Shown one piece after another: positions 1 through 12,773 of a stretch of 64,000 bases of DNA; position 1 is the stretch's first letter; each line of letters begins with the position of its first letter. The notes under the pieces were generated by a model that worked only from the letters and a program-made list of their open reading frames with translations, searched no databases and had not been told where the DNA came from. The DNA is from Monocercomonoides exilis. Lineage: Eukaryota > Preaxostyla > Oxymonadida > Polymastigidae. The position numbers and the translations under genes are program-made. Location: positions 64,501 to 128,500 of the forward strand of contig LSRY02000012.1 of the NCBI GenBank assembly GCA_001643675.2, in the 5' to 3' direction.

Positions 1-3000
1 GAGTTGAGAACAGCCATTCTTCTCAGCAGTGTTGTTCTTGCTTCGTTTGTCCAGCAGATTCAAAATCAAAAGAAACTTAAACCAAAATCTGATGTTCGAA
101 TGACATTCTCTGACGGTATCGGCACTGACTCACTGGATGAAGGAAATGTTGGGCGCCTTATCCACCAAAAGCCCGAGCTTCCCGCCATTCAGCTCGATTT
201 GGCATCACAGTTGGAGATTGTTCGAGTGCTGACACATTTCTCACAAATGGCACTTTCTTCACCAAAGATTCTTCTGCCATCAGCTGCACTTTCAACAGGC
301 TCACTTGGCCCAATCGATCTTTTGGCCACGTTCTCTCTTTTCGGAGTCAACAGTCCACTTTCTCAATCCTCTTTCAATCTCTCTTTGTCCAGCTTCTCAT
401 TCTCCACTCTTTACTCCCACTTCCACAAATCTCTTCTTCCAAAACCTCCACCAGAACTCGATCCATCTCCATCCTCCATTTTTGAGGGTGAGTCACTTCC
501 CCTTTCAATCCCAGTTTCGCAGCAGCTTTCTTATCTTGCTCTGATTGCACCAAACTGCGGATATCGCTCTGCCTTCACATCTTTGGCACTCAGCTCACAC
601 TTCTCTCTGATCCGCTGTCAAGCATCGATGACTTACCCGACACTTCTCCTTTCAACACTCCCGTTCAACCTTCGATCACTGAGCAGCAACACTCTTCCAC
701 CCAGTGCGTCTTCCTCTGCTTCTACTTCTTCCTCAACAACAGTCGCCCCACGCAACAACTTCGAAGTGATTCATGGACTACTCCAATCATATGTTGCTTT
801 GAGTCGTACTTGCGATGCGCTGTTTCCTTCGCTGTCTCATTCGCTAGCTGAACATCCAGATTCTTCTGAAGTTGACATCGGTGATCCAACATATGTCATT
901 TCTCTGCTAAGTTCAACTACTTTCCTGAAGGTGTTCATTGAGACAGCTGAGCTCACTGCAGTCAAGTTAACTGAAATATTTGATGCTTATCAGAGGCATC
1001 CAGGTCCTATCGAGCTGTTTGACGACAAAATACCTGCAACACGCACCACTGTTTTCAATCAATTTGATTCATTGGAGCTTTCAGTGCTGGTTAAGAGTCT
1101 TTTGGCTGGGCTGACTCCACTTACGCATCTGACAGAAAATGCACTCGATGTTGTGGTTGCTCTGTGCACTCCTTCTGAAAGAACAGTCTCTTATTCACCA
1201 ACAAACGCCCAGAAACCAATTCTGAAACCACCTGAAAAGCTGAAAGCAAACGAGCCGCGAGGACCGATGGATGTGGTGAGAGCAGTTTCTGTTTGCACAA
1301 GCTTTATTCTACTCCGAGATGTGGTCCTGCCTCTCCTCTTGTTTGCTATTCGTCTTGCCAATCTCCTTTGCGCACAGAAAAATGCATTGTTTTGGGTACA
1401 GAAAGAGAATTACATACCAATTGCATTACATAAGACGATTCTATCCTTTGCCACATTTATCATGCAACACGAAGAATGTTTCGAGAATTATGCCATCACC
1501 ACATTCAGCTCACTTGCAAGCACATACATTTACTCTCCTCTTAAAAGACCAGCAAAAGCCACAGATGCTACGCAACCATCATTTCCACCTCCTTTCACAA
1601 CTTTGTCTCAACTCATTTCTTTCGCTGGGCTTCCTCAAAATGCTCTCGATTCACTCACAAAGCCATGCTATTTTGAGGCAACAGCGCGTTGCTCTCACTT
1701 TGAAAAGGGAATACCTCGCTTCAGCTTCACCGAGGATGTGACAATTGATGGACTCCCAACACGGAACAGCATGCATCCCAAAGCAGACAGTACCATCGTC
1801 CGCCGTGTGTCTCAAGTGATTGCCTCGCTCTTCACCATCCACCGCTGCTCAACAATATACGTCAATCATTGCGTCAAATCGACCACAAACTCCGGGCGTC
1901 CGAAGCGTCTTTCTTTGAGTGAGCCTCTCGTTGCGAAGGAGGTTGTGCAGCTTCTCAGCAACACGCTGTCAATTTCACGGTGGATGCCAGATGGCGCACA
2001 TCTGCTGCCAATCGACCACCAAATGAAGTGCCAGTTCCGTGGTGTTCTTCTTTGCTACATCAGCCACTCATTCAGACTCGATGCAAGCACACTTTGCAGG
2101 CTGTGCCCGATGCACGATGTGATCACAAACCTTCCAACATGCCATATCACACTCGGACGCACACGTATTCAGCAAGCTCGGCTGAATGCAAGCAAATTCG
2201 ATTACTCTGAACCGAAGCTCCGAAATGAAAATATGACAACTACACTTGCAAGCGACATATTTAAAGAGGAACTTGATGTGAAAGGAAGGGTGCAGGAACA
2301 CATCACAGCAGAAGTGCTTTTGCTTACAGTGCTATGGACATTAGAAGGGATGTACCACACATACAGGGCACTCCCACTGATGATGCATCAAGTACTCAAA
2401 GAAGACGTTGATTTCATCCTCTTCTTTTCCACTTCAATGCTGATACCTTTGCTGAATGCTTTGACAGACTGTCCGCTCAGTCTTGTGACTCCAACGGTTG
2501 CCAACCTGATCGACAGAGTGATGACACTCGGAATGAACATTTTGTTTTACTTTTCTAATCTGCTGGTGCTGTTTGCTCAGGAAGTGCTTTCACCAAAGCC
2601 ACCTGCTATTTCTTCTGTGCATTCCATTAATTACACTGCCGATCTTCGCCGTGCAGGAATCCTCAAATCGCGCCCAGCAACAAGAGATGCATTCAGAGCA
2701 GAGAACAGACCACCGCGATCAGAAACACTTCTTGCTGCCAACGGACTAGTTGGATTATTTGCACTTGGTCTTGTTCATCTATGCTGCTTCATCTGCACTG
2801 CTGAAATGCCATCGTTTATGAACTCTAAACCAGATGTTGACGATTCCGTGTCCTGCTTAAGCGCCGTTCCCACGCCATTATGCCAGATTTCTGGCAGACC
2901 TCGTTTCCCTGCCGCATTAGTTTCGTGTGCTCAGGCATTTATCGTTGCCACTTGTGCTTTCTATGCCCCAGACGAGCATGTAATCCTCGAAGCACCACTG

Positions 3001-3387
3001 TGCATTGGATACAAAACATTCTTAAACGAACTTCTTCGAGAAGCACGGGCAGCAGAACAGAGAAAGAAGGAGAAAATCAGAGCGATAACAGAAGCAGAGC
3101 AGCAGAGAAAGAGAAGGATGGCACAGCCTTCCAGAAAATATGATAATTATACTGAGAGCACAGAAACGGAGTTTACCGAATCACCTTCATTCTTTGAGTC
3201 TTCTGTATCAGTCGATCAGCACACGTCAATATTAAACAATCCATCGACACAATACTCTGCCTCTAAATCTGCCCAGAAGCCAGCTGAAGAAGTTCGCCAT
3301 GTTCCGAAAAAGAAAAAGAAAAAGAAGGACAAGAAGAAAAGTTGGAACGACCAGCCCGATATTGAATTAGTTTTAAATTTTGATTAA
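1..3387 (+). CDS. C-terminal part of a large unrecognised helical protein (5' partial)
   Basis: The frame is open from base 1 to a TAA at 3385-3387, so this is the last 1,128 or so residues of a protein that starts upstream. No ATG near the left edge looks like a true start. The composition is leucine- and serine-rich with many predicted helices, and there are hydrophobic helical stretches around residues 760-860 and 910-960, as in HEAT/ARM-type scaffolds or a membrane-associated protein. The C-terminus is a charged coiled segment (residues about 1010-1045) and ends in a lysine run close to the stop. I recognise no catalytic motif or family signature. No intron is needed inside the visible part. 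The 219-bp gap to the next gene holds only AT-rich 3' flank. I give no function. Confidence 0.75.
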   Translation, partial: ELRTAILLSSVVLASFVQQIQNQKKLKPKSDVRMTFSDGIGTDSLDEGNVGRLIHQKPELPAIQLDLASQLEIVRVLTHFSQMALSSPKILLPSAALSTGSLGPIDLLATFSLFGVNSPLSQSSFNLSLSSFSFSTLYSHFHKSLLPKPPPELDPSPSSIFEGESLPLSIPVSQQLSYLALIAPNCGYRSAFTSLALSSHFSLIRCQASMTYPTLLLSTLPFNLRSLSSNTLPPSASSSASTSSSTTVAPRNNFEVIHGLLQSYVALSRTCDALFPSLSHSLAEHPDSSEVDIGDPTYVISLLSSTTFLKVFIETAELTAVKLTEIFDAYQRHPGPIELFDDKIPATRTTVFNQFDSLELSVLVKSLLAGLTPLTHLTENALDVVVALCTPSERTVSYSPTNAQKPILKPPEKLKANEPRGPMDVVRAVSVCTSFILLRDVVLPLLLFAIRLANLLCAQKNALFWVQKENYIPIALHKTILSFATFIMQHEECFENYAITTFSSLASTYIYSPLKRPAKATDATQPSFPPPFTTLSQLISFAGLPQNALDSLTKPCYFEATARCSHFEKGIPRFSFTEDVTIDGLPTRNSMHPKADSTIVRRVSQVIASLFTIHRCSTIYVNHCVKSTTNSGRPKRLSLSEPLVAKEVVQLLSNTLSISRWMPDGAHLLPIDHQMKCQFRGVLLCYISHSFRLDASTLCRLCPMHDVITNLPTCHITLGRTRIQQARLNASKFDYSEPKLRNENMTTTLASDIFKEELDVKGRVQEHITAEVLLLTVLWTLEGMYHTYRALPLMMHQVLKEDVDFILFFSTSMLIPLLNALTDCPLSLVTPTVANLIDRVMTLGMNILFYFSNLLVLFAQEVLSPKPPAISSVHSINYTADLRRAGILKSRPATRDAFRAENRPPRSETLLAANGLVGLFALGLVHLCCFICTAEMPSFMNSKPDVDDSVSCLSAVPTPLCQISGRPRFPAALVSCAQAFIVATCAFYAPDEHVILEAPLCIGYKTFLNELLREARAAEQRKKEKIRAITEAEQQRKRRMAQPSRKYDNYTESTETEFTESPSFFESSVSVDQHTSILNNPSTQYSASKSAQKPAEEVRHVPKKKKKKKDKKKSWNDQPDIELVLNFD

Positions 3388-3606
3388 TTTTTTAATTTGT
3401 GGATTGTAAGTTTAGTGTTTTATCTCATATTAAATTTTTGTTTTTCTTTTTACAAAATTTGTAGATTTTTCTTTTATGTAATAATTCAATATATGTTCAT
3501 AACGTAGAAATAAAGTTAAGAAAAGAAAAAGCTCTCTAAAATGCAGCGTAGAAAATTGAAATGATCCAAAATAATTGTAAAAAAAAACAGTCAAATGTAC
3601 TCAACA

Positions 3607-4390
3607 CTACTCCGCATTTGCAACAGATTGAAGTTGATCACGTATTTTCCCCAAACCTTCCAACATAGCTTGAAGAGTCTCTCGTCCCATCTCAAATTCC
3701 ACAAAATCAGAAGAAGAAGGATCTTCCATTTTTTCAACTTGTATTTTAACCATAGCGGTTGGAGCTGTGACTGATGTGGTTCCGGTGTGGCTTGCTTTTA
3801 GATGAATACTATAAAAACAAATAACGACAATAGCATAATCACAATGAAAACAATTTTGAAAATAATAAGAAAACGAACTTCCAATCAAGGCTTTGAAAGC
3901 GAGGAAGTGAGAGTTGATTGCTAAGGGTTGCTTCGCTCCATTCAGTGTAATTCAATGAAAGAATTGTTGAGAGAAGAGTTCGAAGTTGTGGATGAAATTC
4001 CGTTGGGAAAAGTCCAGCAATAGATTCAACTGTAGATAGCTGATAAAACAACACCATTCTTATCAAGGAAGTTATTGCGGATAAAAGCTTAAAATTTCAA
4101 AACAAATAAATTTTTAATTAAAAAAGAATATCAAATTTTCAACATTTAGAAATTTGACAAATATTAATAATTAATTTAATAAAGATAATTAAAATTTATT
4201 TCGCGCAGCACACAGAGGAAACAGCATCTTCAGTTAGTTTGAGTGTCTCTTTGTAAGCGCGAATTTGTTCCCGAGGAAACTCTTGGAGACGATACTGAAA
4301 ACACTTTTCAATGATGTCCTCTGCGAGAGAACGCTTGTCGCACTTTAAAAGATGATATAGAGACGGAAAATCTATTGGTGTTGGCTGCAT
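3607..4390 (-). CDS. COMMD9: COMMD9-like COMM domain protein
   Basis: COMMD proteins assemble into the Commander complex, which works with retriever and CCC in endosomal recycling. Three exons (4390-4214, 4087-3879, 3808-3607) give 195 residues, against 198 in human COMMD9. Introns are 4088-4213 (donor GTGTGC) and 3809-3878 (donor GTTCGT). Exon 2 carries the family-like stretch around LFPTEFH and the NQLSLPRFQSLDW motif at the N-lobe/COMM boundary. Exon 3 holds the COMM domain and ends with the highly conserved ETLQAMLEGLGKIRDQL block. The phases join cleanly and restore the alignment across both junctions. The gene is tail to head with the next gene on the same strand, 148 bp apart. Assignment to the COMMD9 subfamily, and not another COMMD, rests on the C-terminal block; I am fairly sure. 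Confidence 0.92.
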
Positions 4391-4538
4391 GCGTTCTATA
4401 AAGGGTGAAGAAAGTATACTTGTGGTAAGTTGATCAAACTTTTTTTTTAAATATACATAGATAATTTCAAATTAAGAATTGAAATGCAATGATACAATAA
4501 AAAAAATAAAGTGAAAATAGTAAATACAAAAATAATAG

Positions 4539-7500
4539 TTAATTATTATTTTTCAAAAACTCTGTGAAAATCTCAATGATCCATCCACATCTTTGATTTT
4601 CTTTTAATGAGCAGCCAATTGATGGATCATTTATTATAGATAAAATTGGATTAGTACGTGTCGATTTTTTGCAATTGTTCACCGTTTTCAAAAATTGTTC
4701 TTGCGCAAAAGGTGAATGCTTCAGCAACCCAAACATTATTTCGTAGTTGGATTCAAAAAATGGTGTAACATCAACGAACCAATTTGCTAATGTTTGAATC
4801 AAAAGTTGAATAAACGAAGCAGACAATGGGGAGGAAACAATGGAGTAGGACAAAGAAGCCGTGTCTGGGGGAGGTGGCTTCGATATTCTTTTGATTAACG
4901 AGAGAATAGAATCAAAGCAAAGTGGTGTTAGCTCTCTTTCTCTGCAAGCATATCGATAGAGAACAAGCAACGCAGAACGAATTGCACAACCGCTCGCTCC
5001 AAATTTTTGATGGAAGACATCAACAGCTGTGACGGACGATGACTGAGAATACACATGTGATTGTAACTTGATGTCTGCCATTAAATCCATTAGACACTTC
5101 GGCAAATTTAACTTGCCAACACATTTTGGCAGATAATTATGCGAAACAGGGAGCAAAAGAGAAATACGATTTTGCTGAGAGATGGAAAGCGTAGAAAACA
5201 CGCAGTTTATCAAAGCTTCTGCAAGTGCTGGATGAGAATACGAAAGCACAATTGGAAGGAAATTAGAAGAAAATTGAGAAATTGCATTCTCTTTTGACTG
5301 AGGCAGAAGAGCTGTTTGAGCATCCGACAAAGAAGGAGATAGGAAAGAAGTGTGAGATACACTCAACTTTTTGTTATTAACACAAAGCAGAAGTGGAGAA
5401 ATGATAGGCAAAAGCTTCTGATTGCGAAGAAACAGAGGAGCGAATCCGTTGAACGATTCGTCGAATTGTCTGAAAATGAGACAGGAGAGCGAATATTCAA
5501 AGAGGAAGAGAAGAGACTGAGACGTTTCAAACAGATCAGAATAGAAGTTGATGGCTGACTGATGATGATGGGTGTGAAGAAGTGAGAGAAGAAAGGCAAA
5601 AAGTGGATTGCTTATTTCAGGGGTAAATAAGGAAAGCGGCTGTGGAAGCGATGCTGATGCAGATGAAGATGAAGGATCAGAAGTCGAAGAAGACAAATGT
5701 TTAGTGAATTTTCCAAGAAGAGGAGGAAAAGGCACAAAATAATTGAGTTGATCGCAGATGGTTTTATCGTTGGATACTAAAAACAAAGCCAGTTTATGTG
5801 ATTGCCGAGATGTTAGAGTTGGTATGTCATACGAAGAATAAGAAGAATCTTTATGCATTTTTGATTCTGAAGAAGATGACGATGACGATGAAGATGAAGA
5901 TGATGGTAATTCTGAGAACTCGTTTATTTCATCAAATCCATAATTCAGAAGCAAAGAGAGAAAATGCATGACCTTTTCGTCGTCTTCGTCCAATTTGCCA
6001 TCTTCATTTTTGTGAGTCTCAATCCACAACGGAACAAGATAAGCTCTTTGCTGATTGGGGGAAGTCTGTGCAACAGTCAACACCACATTTGAAGAAGAAG
6101 AAGAAGTAGAAGATGATGATGAATAAGATTTCTTATCTTCTTCTATTTTTTCATTCTCTCCTTTCTTTTCTTTCTGAGAGTGTTCTTTTAGTATTAATTT
6201 TGAAGATGAATTTGGAGGAAAATTCGATTGCTGAGTAAACTCATCTGGAGCATCTTTCACATTCGGCTGGGATGACAAATGATTTGAGGTGGAAGAAGGA
6301 GAACAGGTTGAAGGTTGATTGACTTCTTTATTTTGAGCAGTTGATGCATTTGTTGCTGCAATTTCATTGTCCTTTGCGATTGGTATTGGAATTGTTCTTT
6401 CTCCGCAATCACAACCCAGACACGATGTGACGCTCACAAACATCTCTTTAATCGAGTCCTTCAGATCGTTCCTTTCGGGATATGCTGCAGAAGGAGGCAA
6501 AAATCTGACATCAGCAAGGAGGTTCACAAACCTGGCGAGTAAAGGCGAAAGCTGAATGAAAGGCGAAGCTGCTGAAAAAATAGAAGGAATCAAATTGGAA
6601 TTCAATTCAAATTCTTCTTCTTTCTCTTTTTCTTTGCAATCCAAACATTCAATGCTCTGTTCTGGCTGATCTTCAAACACTTGTATCCAATTTATTCCCT
6701 CAAAGAACACTTCACAGACATCCTTTCCCATCCAACCAGCAAACAGATGCTCATTTTTTCTGTGCTCTTTTGCCAGCTCAAAAATAACAGTTAGGTTTTT
6801 GGTGATTTCTGTCAAGGCATATTGCCTCTGCTTGAAGATTCTTAGCAAATCGCCTTTGTTAATTTTGTCACTTGGGCTGTCTCTCACATTTTGTGAATTT
6901 GCAGCCATGCACTCGTTGTTCAGAAAGCAGAAGAACTCGAGGAGAGAAAGCGATGGGCGGAAAGAATAAAGAGCATCAAACGAAAACTCGACTGGGTCAT
7001 TTTGCGAAGACGATAATCCGTGCCATCCGAAGAGAGGCGCTGCAGCTGCATCCAACGAACACTTCACTCGACTCTCCCATTTTGGCAGCGGAACAAACAA
7101 TTTTGCTGGATTCTCTTCGGCTTTGCTGCCTTTTGGCTTTTGTGTGATTCTTGCCATCATTCTGTTCTGCTGGATCTGAATCCACGACCGCAGCAGCATC
7201 TCCTCCATCAGCAGCGCATCAATCGCTTCGAGGACAGCTGCACCCAAAAGATGATGCGTTCGCAGAAGCACAGTGACAGGCATTTGCAGAGCAGGATTGA
7301 CCACCAAAAAGGAATACGGACGAGCCACAGCTGAAGAAGAGAAAGAGGTTGAAAATGAATACGATGAGCTCATCGGCACTTTTTCTTTATAAGCAAACTG
7401 AGTGACAACACGTGGAAGTGGAAATGCAGATGAAGAGGATGTTGATTGAAGACATGGAACAGGAAATGATTCGGAAAGAAACGGTGAAGAAATAAAACTG

Positions 7501-10500
7501 CCACAAGCAGTTATTGACGATCTGGGATTTTGATATTCAAAAGCAGGAGGAGAAGGAGAAAGAAGAGGATCTGAGTGCCATTTGACGAGATAATCAATCA
7601 GAGAAATCCACGAAGATGCAGCAACAACAAAAGGCAAAGAATGGAACGGGTTTTCTTTTCCTGCTAAATGCTTTGGAGGAGGCGCCATGAAAAGAAAGCA
7701 CTCTAAGCTATCAATACAGAATGAACAGTCAACAATTCCAGTGAAACAATTCGCTAATTTCTGCTTTGCCTGCTGCGTCCTTTCGTACGAATATTGAGGT
7801 GCCCCACAGTTGTATTTGTCTAATTCATTTTCAGTCGATCCAACCATTCTTTCATTCTGAGCATCAGAACTTTCATTCAAATCGACCGATTCGTATTCCT
7901 CCCAACGCATTTTCATTCGAATTGGAATGCAAAATGGCTGTGTCATCGAAGTGAACGTTTTAACTTTCTGTTTTGTTTGTGTAAACTTAATGAGAGAGAA
8001 CATAGGAATGTTTTTGCTTTCAAGAGGTTTAGAAACTCTGAACGAAAAGGCTGCTGTTGCTGAAGAAGAAGTTGAAAACTGATTTGTCTGACGAGTTGTT
8101 TCTGCACTGCAAGTAATGCCTTCAAATGGATATGCCATCTGAACAATGAGGCCAAATGAATGCAACAAAAGCGCAGAAACAAGCAGAGCTTTTTGGGGCA
8201 AAGGCATCCAGCTGCACACATTCAACAGCGTTAAACTGCTTTCAGAACGAGATTGAGCTGCTGTTTTGTTGATGACAATGTTATGGAGACTTGCTCTGTA
8301 ATGAACAGATCCAACTTGATTCAAAATTGCAATTGAAAAAGGATCAAAATCTGCATCGCTGTTTTTGTCTGCAATATCCATCGCTTCGAGAATCAGTTGC
8401 AGCAGCTGATTGATAGAACACGGATAATCAGATGAATGCTCAATGTTTTTTTCACTGTTGCAATGCGCAACAAACAGCTGGTATCCAAAATCACAAACCA
8501 TCGAAATAAGAATCTTCAAGTTGCTGTAAATATTCGCAGATTTGAAGTTCTGATCAGGAAGACTTTTCAATGCAGAATGCAGCGTCTCGCAGAGAAACAA
8601 TAAAGAGATGGACTTCTTAAGCGAATGAGGAAGTGCAGAGAAAGAGGAATCATCAGGCAGCTCTGAACTTTTTGCAAAGTAGTCAGGAATATGAAGAGTA
8701 TCGAAAGACATCCAACTTTCTTGATGTAGTTCGACAAACGAACGGGCTTGCTTCACAGTCGAAAATGGCCAATTTAATTGCAAATCCGAATTGGTTTTGA
8801 ATTCAGATGGAGAAGAATTTGAAAGCTGGAAAGATGATGAAGATGATGAAGAAAGCGAGGAAAGCGAAGAAGAAAAGAGAGACGAGGAAAATGATTCATC
8901 CATAATAACAGAAACAAATGTCAGAGGAATCATAGAGAACTCATTTGTGATGTCATCAACAAACAGGAGAGGATGCGAGTCATGTGTTGTTGACGATAGC
9001 AGAAATTGTGAAGGTTTTACAAAGCAACTGGATGACTGGGTTGCAACAGAAGAAGAGGAAGGTTCTCTTGACTGCCATGATGATTGCAGAGATTGTTCTT
9101 TCTTATTTCTTTTCAATAAATACTGTGAAACTAATGTCGCATGCACAGAATCAGCAGCTTTAGCAATTGTTGATTGGTTCATATACCCAAAAATATGTGA
9201 CCGAGGAAGAGATCGGAGATATTTGGTCATTCCCCTTTGTCCCAATAAGCTCCAAATGCCTTCCATAACAGTGGAAGTTGTTGGGTAATTCAATGGAGAG
9301 TAAATACGTACACCGTTTGAGGGAAACGATGAGAAAGGAACAAATGAAAGTGAACTCGCATTACAATCTTCACTTTGCTCATTCTGAAGGTACATTCCAT
9401 TTGTTGCATCCGATTCATTTGCTGAAACAGAAGTTTCACCAATTACTTTAGTCTGCTTCTCGTTTTGAGTTTTGGATTTTTGCTGCAAATCCAAAAGGAT
9501 GCGATGACCTTTGGCAGCATTTGCGTTGAACGATCCATCTTTGTGCTGCCATTCAACCTCTTCCACAAAGTCTCTTTCGATGATCTGTCCGCACCATTCA
9601 TTTTTTGTATCAAATATTGAACGTCTCTCCTCAGATTCAAATGACATCGCATCACTTTCCAGTTGGCTGTATTCCCCATGTTTGCCTTTCTTCATTCTCA
9701 TTTCCTTTTCAAGAAAAAGCTTTCTCTTTGCCATCAAGCACTCCGACCGATTGGCGCCCTTCCACAAGAATTCTTCTTCTTCTGCCCAAGAAAAAAGCCC
9801 TCTTCTCCGTAAGTCACTTATCCACATCCAGCAATGATGCTCTCCTCCTCCCACTACATGTCTATCCTGAATGTTTCTGTCAATTCTTTTGCGAACATCC
9901 GGTTTATCACTCAAACATGATTCAGAATCTTTTCCAGCAATACATCTCTCCTTCGTTTTAGCAATTAATTCTTTATGTCCATGCTTCATAAGCCACTCAT
10001 CCACGCTTCCGTCAGTCTTTTCCTTTCTTCTCAGATCCAACGAAATAGTAATTCGCTCAATCAGTTTCGTCACTCCTTCGTTCAGCCACACACATCCAAG
10101 TCTCGACGCAGTGACGAGATTGCCGATGAATGAGTGAAAGAGCTCGTGGGTAGCAATCGCAGAGAGGAAATTCGACGTCCAATATTCTGCTTTTGTGAGA
10201 GGAAGCGCCACACACGAAAGTGGAAACACGACACAACCCCAATTTTCCATTCCTCCAAAATTGCTTTCAGGCAGCGCGAGAAAAGTCATCGCAGGAAGAG
10301 AGTAAGGAAGGGAGAAGAAAGTCTGAAAATTAGACAGCCAGCGAGCGAGAAGAAAAAGAAGCGATTGCAAATGGAGAAGATGAACCGATGGAGCCAAAGG
10401 CGATATAACACGACATAAAATGGATGAAGAATAATTAGAAGAGTATGAATTTGTTGAAGACAATCGTAATGAATCACTCGATGAATCAGATGAATTGCTT

Positions 10501-11830
10501 GATGAAGGCGAAGAATCTGATGCTGATGAAATGCCATCTGCAGAAGAGCTTTTTTCGAAATATGATTCTTGTGCAAAAGGAGGAGGAAAGGAGAATTGAG
10601 GAATTGGAAAAAAAGGGTTTGGCCGCAGTTTCCTTTCAAGAAGTGGTGCCTCAAGTGAAGTTTCTTCCAGATCTGTATCATTATATTGATCCAGCGGTGT
10701 TGGCGAAATAATACGTGGAAATTTGGTAAGTTGCTTTGAGGGGTATCTCGGAATTGTTAAAGAAGAGACGCTGAATGGCGCAGAAGATACCAAAAAGTGA
10801 AAAAGATAAGTTGCTATTGGAGGCGTCGGAAAAAATGTAATTCTTGCAGTAGGAAGATAATATTCAGTTAATGATGCTGAAGAAAATTGTATTTGGGGGT
10901 AAGTGATATTCTGTATCTGCCATCCAAGTGGAATTGGTATTGGCTTAACCCATTTTGGTCGTCTGCCAATGCTCGTTTCTAAATAATCAGTGCCAATGTT
11001 AGATATTTGAATGTGACTGCAATTGGCATTGCTATGCGTTGTATTCAAAATGTCTTGAAGATCTGTTTTTTTCACCAATGTTTCTTCCATGCTAATATCA
11101 GGAATACTCTGGTATTTATCATCATTAACAGATTTGATAATCGTGAGGTCAAAAGATGTAGAAAAAGCTTCAACAGCGTTGTCACTTGTCATTGCATGCC
11201 TGAAACATTCAATATAGTCCCATGGCATATTTGAAATAAATGTGTGAAATGTCGTGGGTATTTCAAGATGAAGTCTCAAAGGTATTTTCACCGAAAGACA
11301 ATCAAAACATGGAAAAATTGAACGACAATAATAAGGGCAGCACTGAGTCGTATAAAATAATGGATAAGGATTATCACGATGATTAAGGGAATATTCCGTT
11401 GGAAATGATGAACAAAATATGCCACGCTGAAGTCCATGAATATTTCCAAAGAATTCAATGGTTGCAACAAGTAACTGAGGATCTTTGTGCTTATCGCTTA
11501 ATTCTATCTCTTCTGGTATTGATATTTCCAGTAAATCTTTTTGTTCATAACTTTGAAATATGTGAAAAATAGAATAACTTCATAAATCAGCGTTATAAAT
11601 GCACACATCAAGAAGTTGCATGAAAATTCGGTTGAGCAAGATTCTGCTCCTCGTATTGACACTTTTTGAATCTGTAAATCGTTGCTATTTAAATAAAGTT
11701 TACTTTCCTTTGAATGCTTCAAAAACAACAATTGCAGCTTTCCGAGGAATAATTCTTTCGTGAAAGGAACTGATAAACATAAATCATAGGATAAAGGTTC
11801 AACAATTGTTTCTGAGCATGGATAATTCAT
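4539..11830 (-). CDS. giant M1-family (gluzincin) aminopeptidase-like protein
   Basis: Two exons (11830-11607 and 11550-4539) encode about 2,411 residues. The 56-nt intron 11551-11606 has donor GTGTGC. Exon 2 begins upstream of the first internal ATG, and the FPCFD motif typical of M1 enzymes sits just before residue 162. M1 features in order: an N-terminal beta domain (residues 1-160), GGMENWG near residue 507 (the GAMEN exopeptidase motif), HELFH near 543 and a glutamate 19 residues later in WLNEG, giving an exact HEXXH-X18-E zinc site. Typical members have 600-1,000 residues; here long Ser-rich and acidic segments interrupt the core, and a poorly conserved helical C-terminal half follows. 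The family's catalytic tyrosine region is not obvious. TAF2, a TFIID subunit of the M1 fold, is an alternative, but TAF2 normally lacks the zinc motif. A zinc peptidase is the better reading. Confidence 0.82.
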
Positions 11831-11987
11831 TGCATAAAATCGTTTTTTATAAATTATTGATCAATAAATAACCATAGGAATTTATCTTTTCAATTGGGTT
11901 TGCATTTTTCGTTTATTTAGAAAGCAAGTTGTTAATTCACCATGCACAACGTGCGCGCATGCTATTTTATTTTTAACTTACAAAGAA
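11831..11987. promoter_or_regulatory. divergent intergenic spacer between M1 peptidase and coiled-coil gene
   Basis: These 157 bp separate two start codons pointing away from each other, so both promoters must lie here or overlap the genes. The sequence is AT-rich except for a CpG-rich patch near 11949-11962 that contains the palindrome TGCGCGCA. No TATA or other known promoter element is certain. Confidence 0.3.
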
Positions 11988-12773
11988 ATGTTCCCATTTA
12001 GTCGTAAATCAACATTAGATGAAAAGAACATTCCAACAAAGCCTCTTCCATTTGCTCCAGATGAATCTCCTGGGCTAGAATTAGCTGAACAGTTTGCAGT
12101 TGTAATGCGCATATTTCATTTGTGAGTTTCAAACAAATTATGTTCTCACTTAAATGATAAATAATGAATGTAGTTCAAGAAAGAATCTCAGAAAAATGAC
12201 GCATGTCTATCAAGCTATGGATCATATTGCAGGAAATGTAACAAAAGATTTAGAAAAGCAAGATTCTGTGGCTGAATTTGCACAAGCTATGCAAGATTTT
12301 CGGCAGTCTTCTTTATATCTTTCAGAGATGTGCGAAGAAACAAAAAAGATTCATTTACAGCTTCAAAGGCAATGCCATGAAATGGCAGATTTGGAATATT
12401 GGCTCGATTTATATATTATTTCATCAGAAAAGGAGGTATGCTCGCATTTATCGATCAATTATTCATTGATAATCTTTTTAAGCGTCTTCGTCAGCATAAA
12501 ATAAAAAGAACTCAAGAACTAGAAACACTTAGAACGATGCATTTGTTTGCAAAAGATATATTATTATTAATTATTATTTTGATTTTTATTCGAACAATAT
12601 TTGTTTCGATTATTCGTTGAATTTTGATTAATGAAATTTTATTTATTTGAAGAGCAAAACGAAAAGCTCTAGAGCAAGCACTCCAACAATCAAGATCTGA
12701 TTTAGTTACATTTCCTCAGCAAGAAGACGAGATTGGAGTAGAATATGTGGAAACAGCGGAAACGACACGTTGA
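11988..12773 (+). CDS. small coiled-coil protein, unrecognised
   Basis: Four exons (11988-12121, 12174-12435, 12483-12544, 12653-12773) give 192 residues. The introns are 52, 47 and 108 nt with donors GTGAGT, GTATGC and GTTTGC, and all phases agree. The protein has a short polar N-terminus with proline around residues 20-25, then continuous heptad-like helix from residue 40 to 165 rich in Gln, Glu, Lys and Leu, and an acidic tail. The length and all-helical shape resemble small subunits of BLOC/BORC-type or kinetochore complexes, or a small BAR-type protein, but no signature decides between them. The second and third introns hide the gene from simple reading-frame searches, so the model rests on the splice phases. 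Function unknown. Confidence 0.7.

Noticed and set aside
8791-9288. Acidic 165-residue plus-strand frame
   Set aside because: Antisense of polyserine in the M1 peptidase gene.
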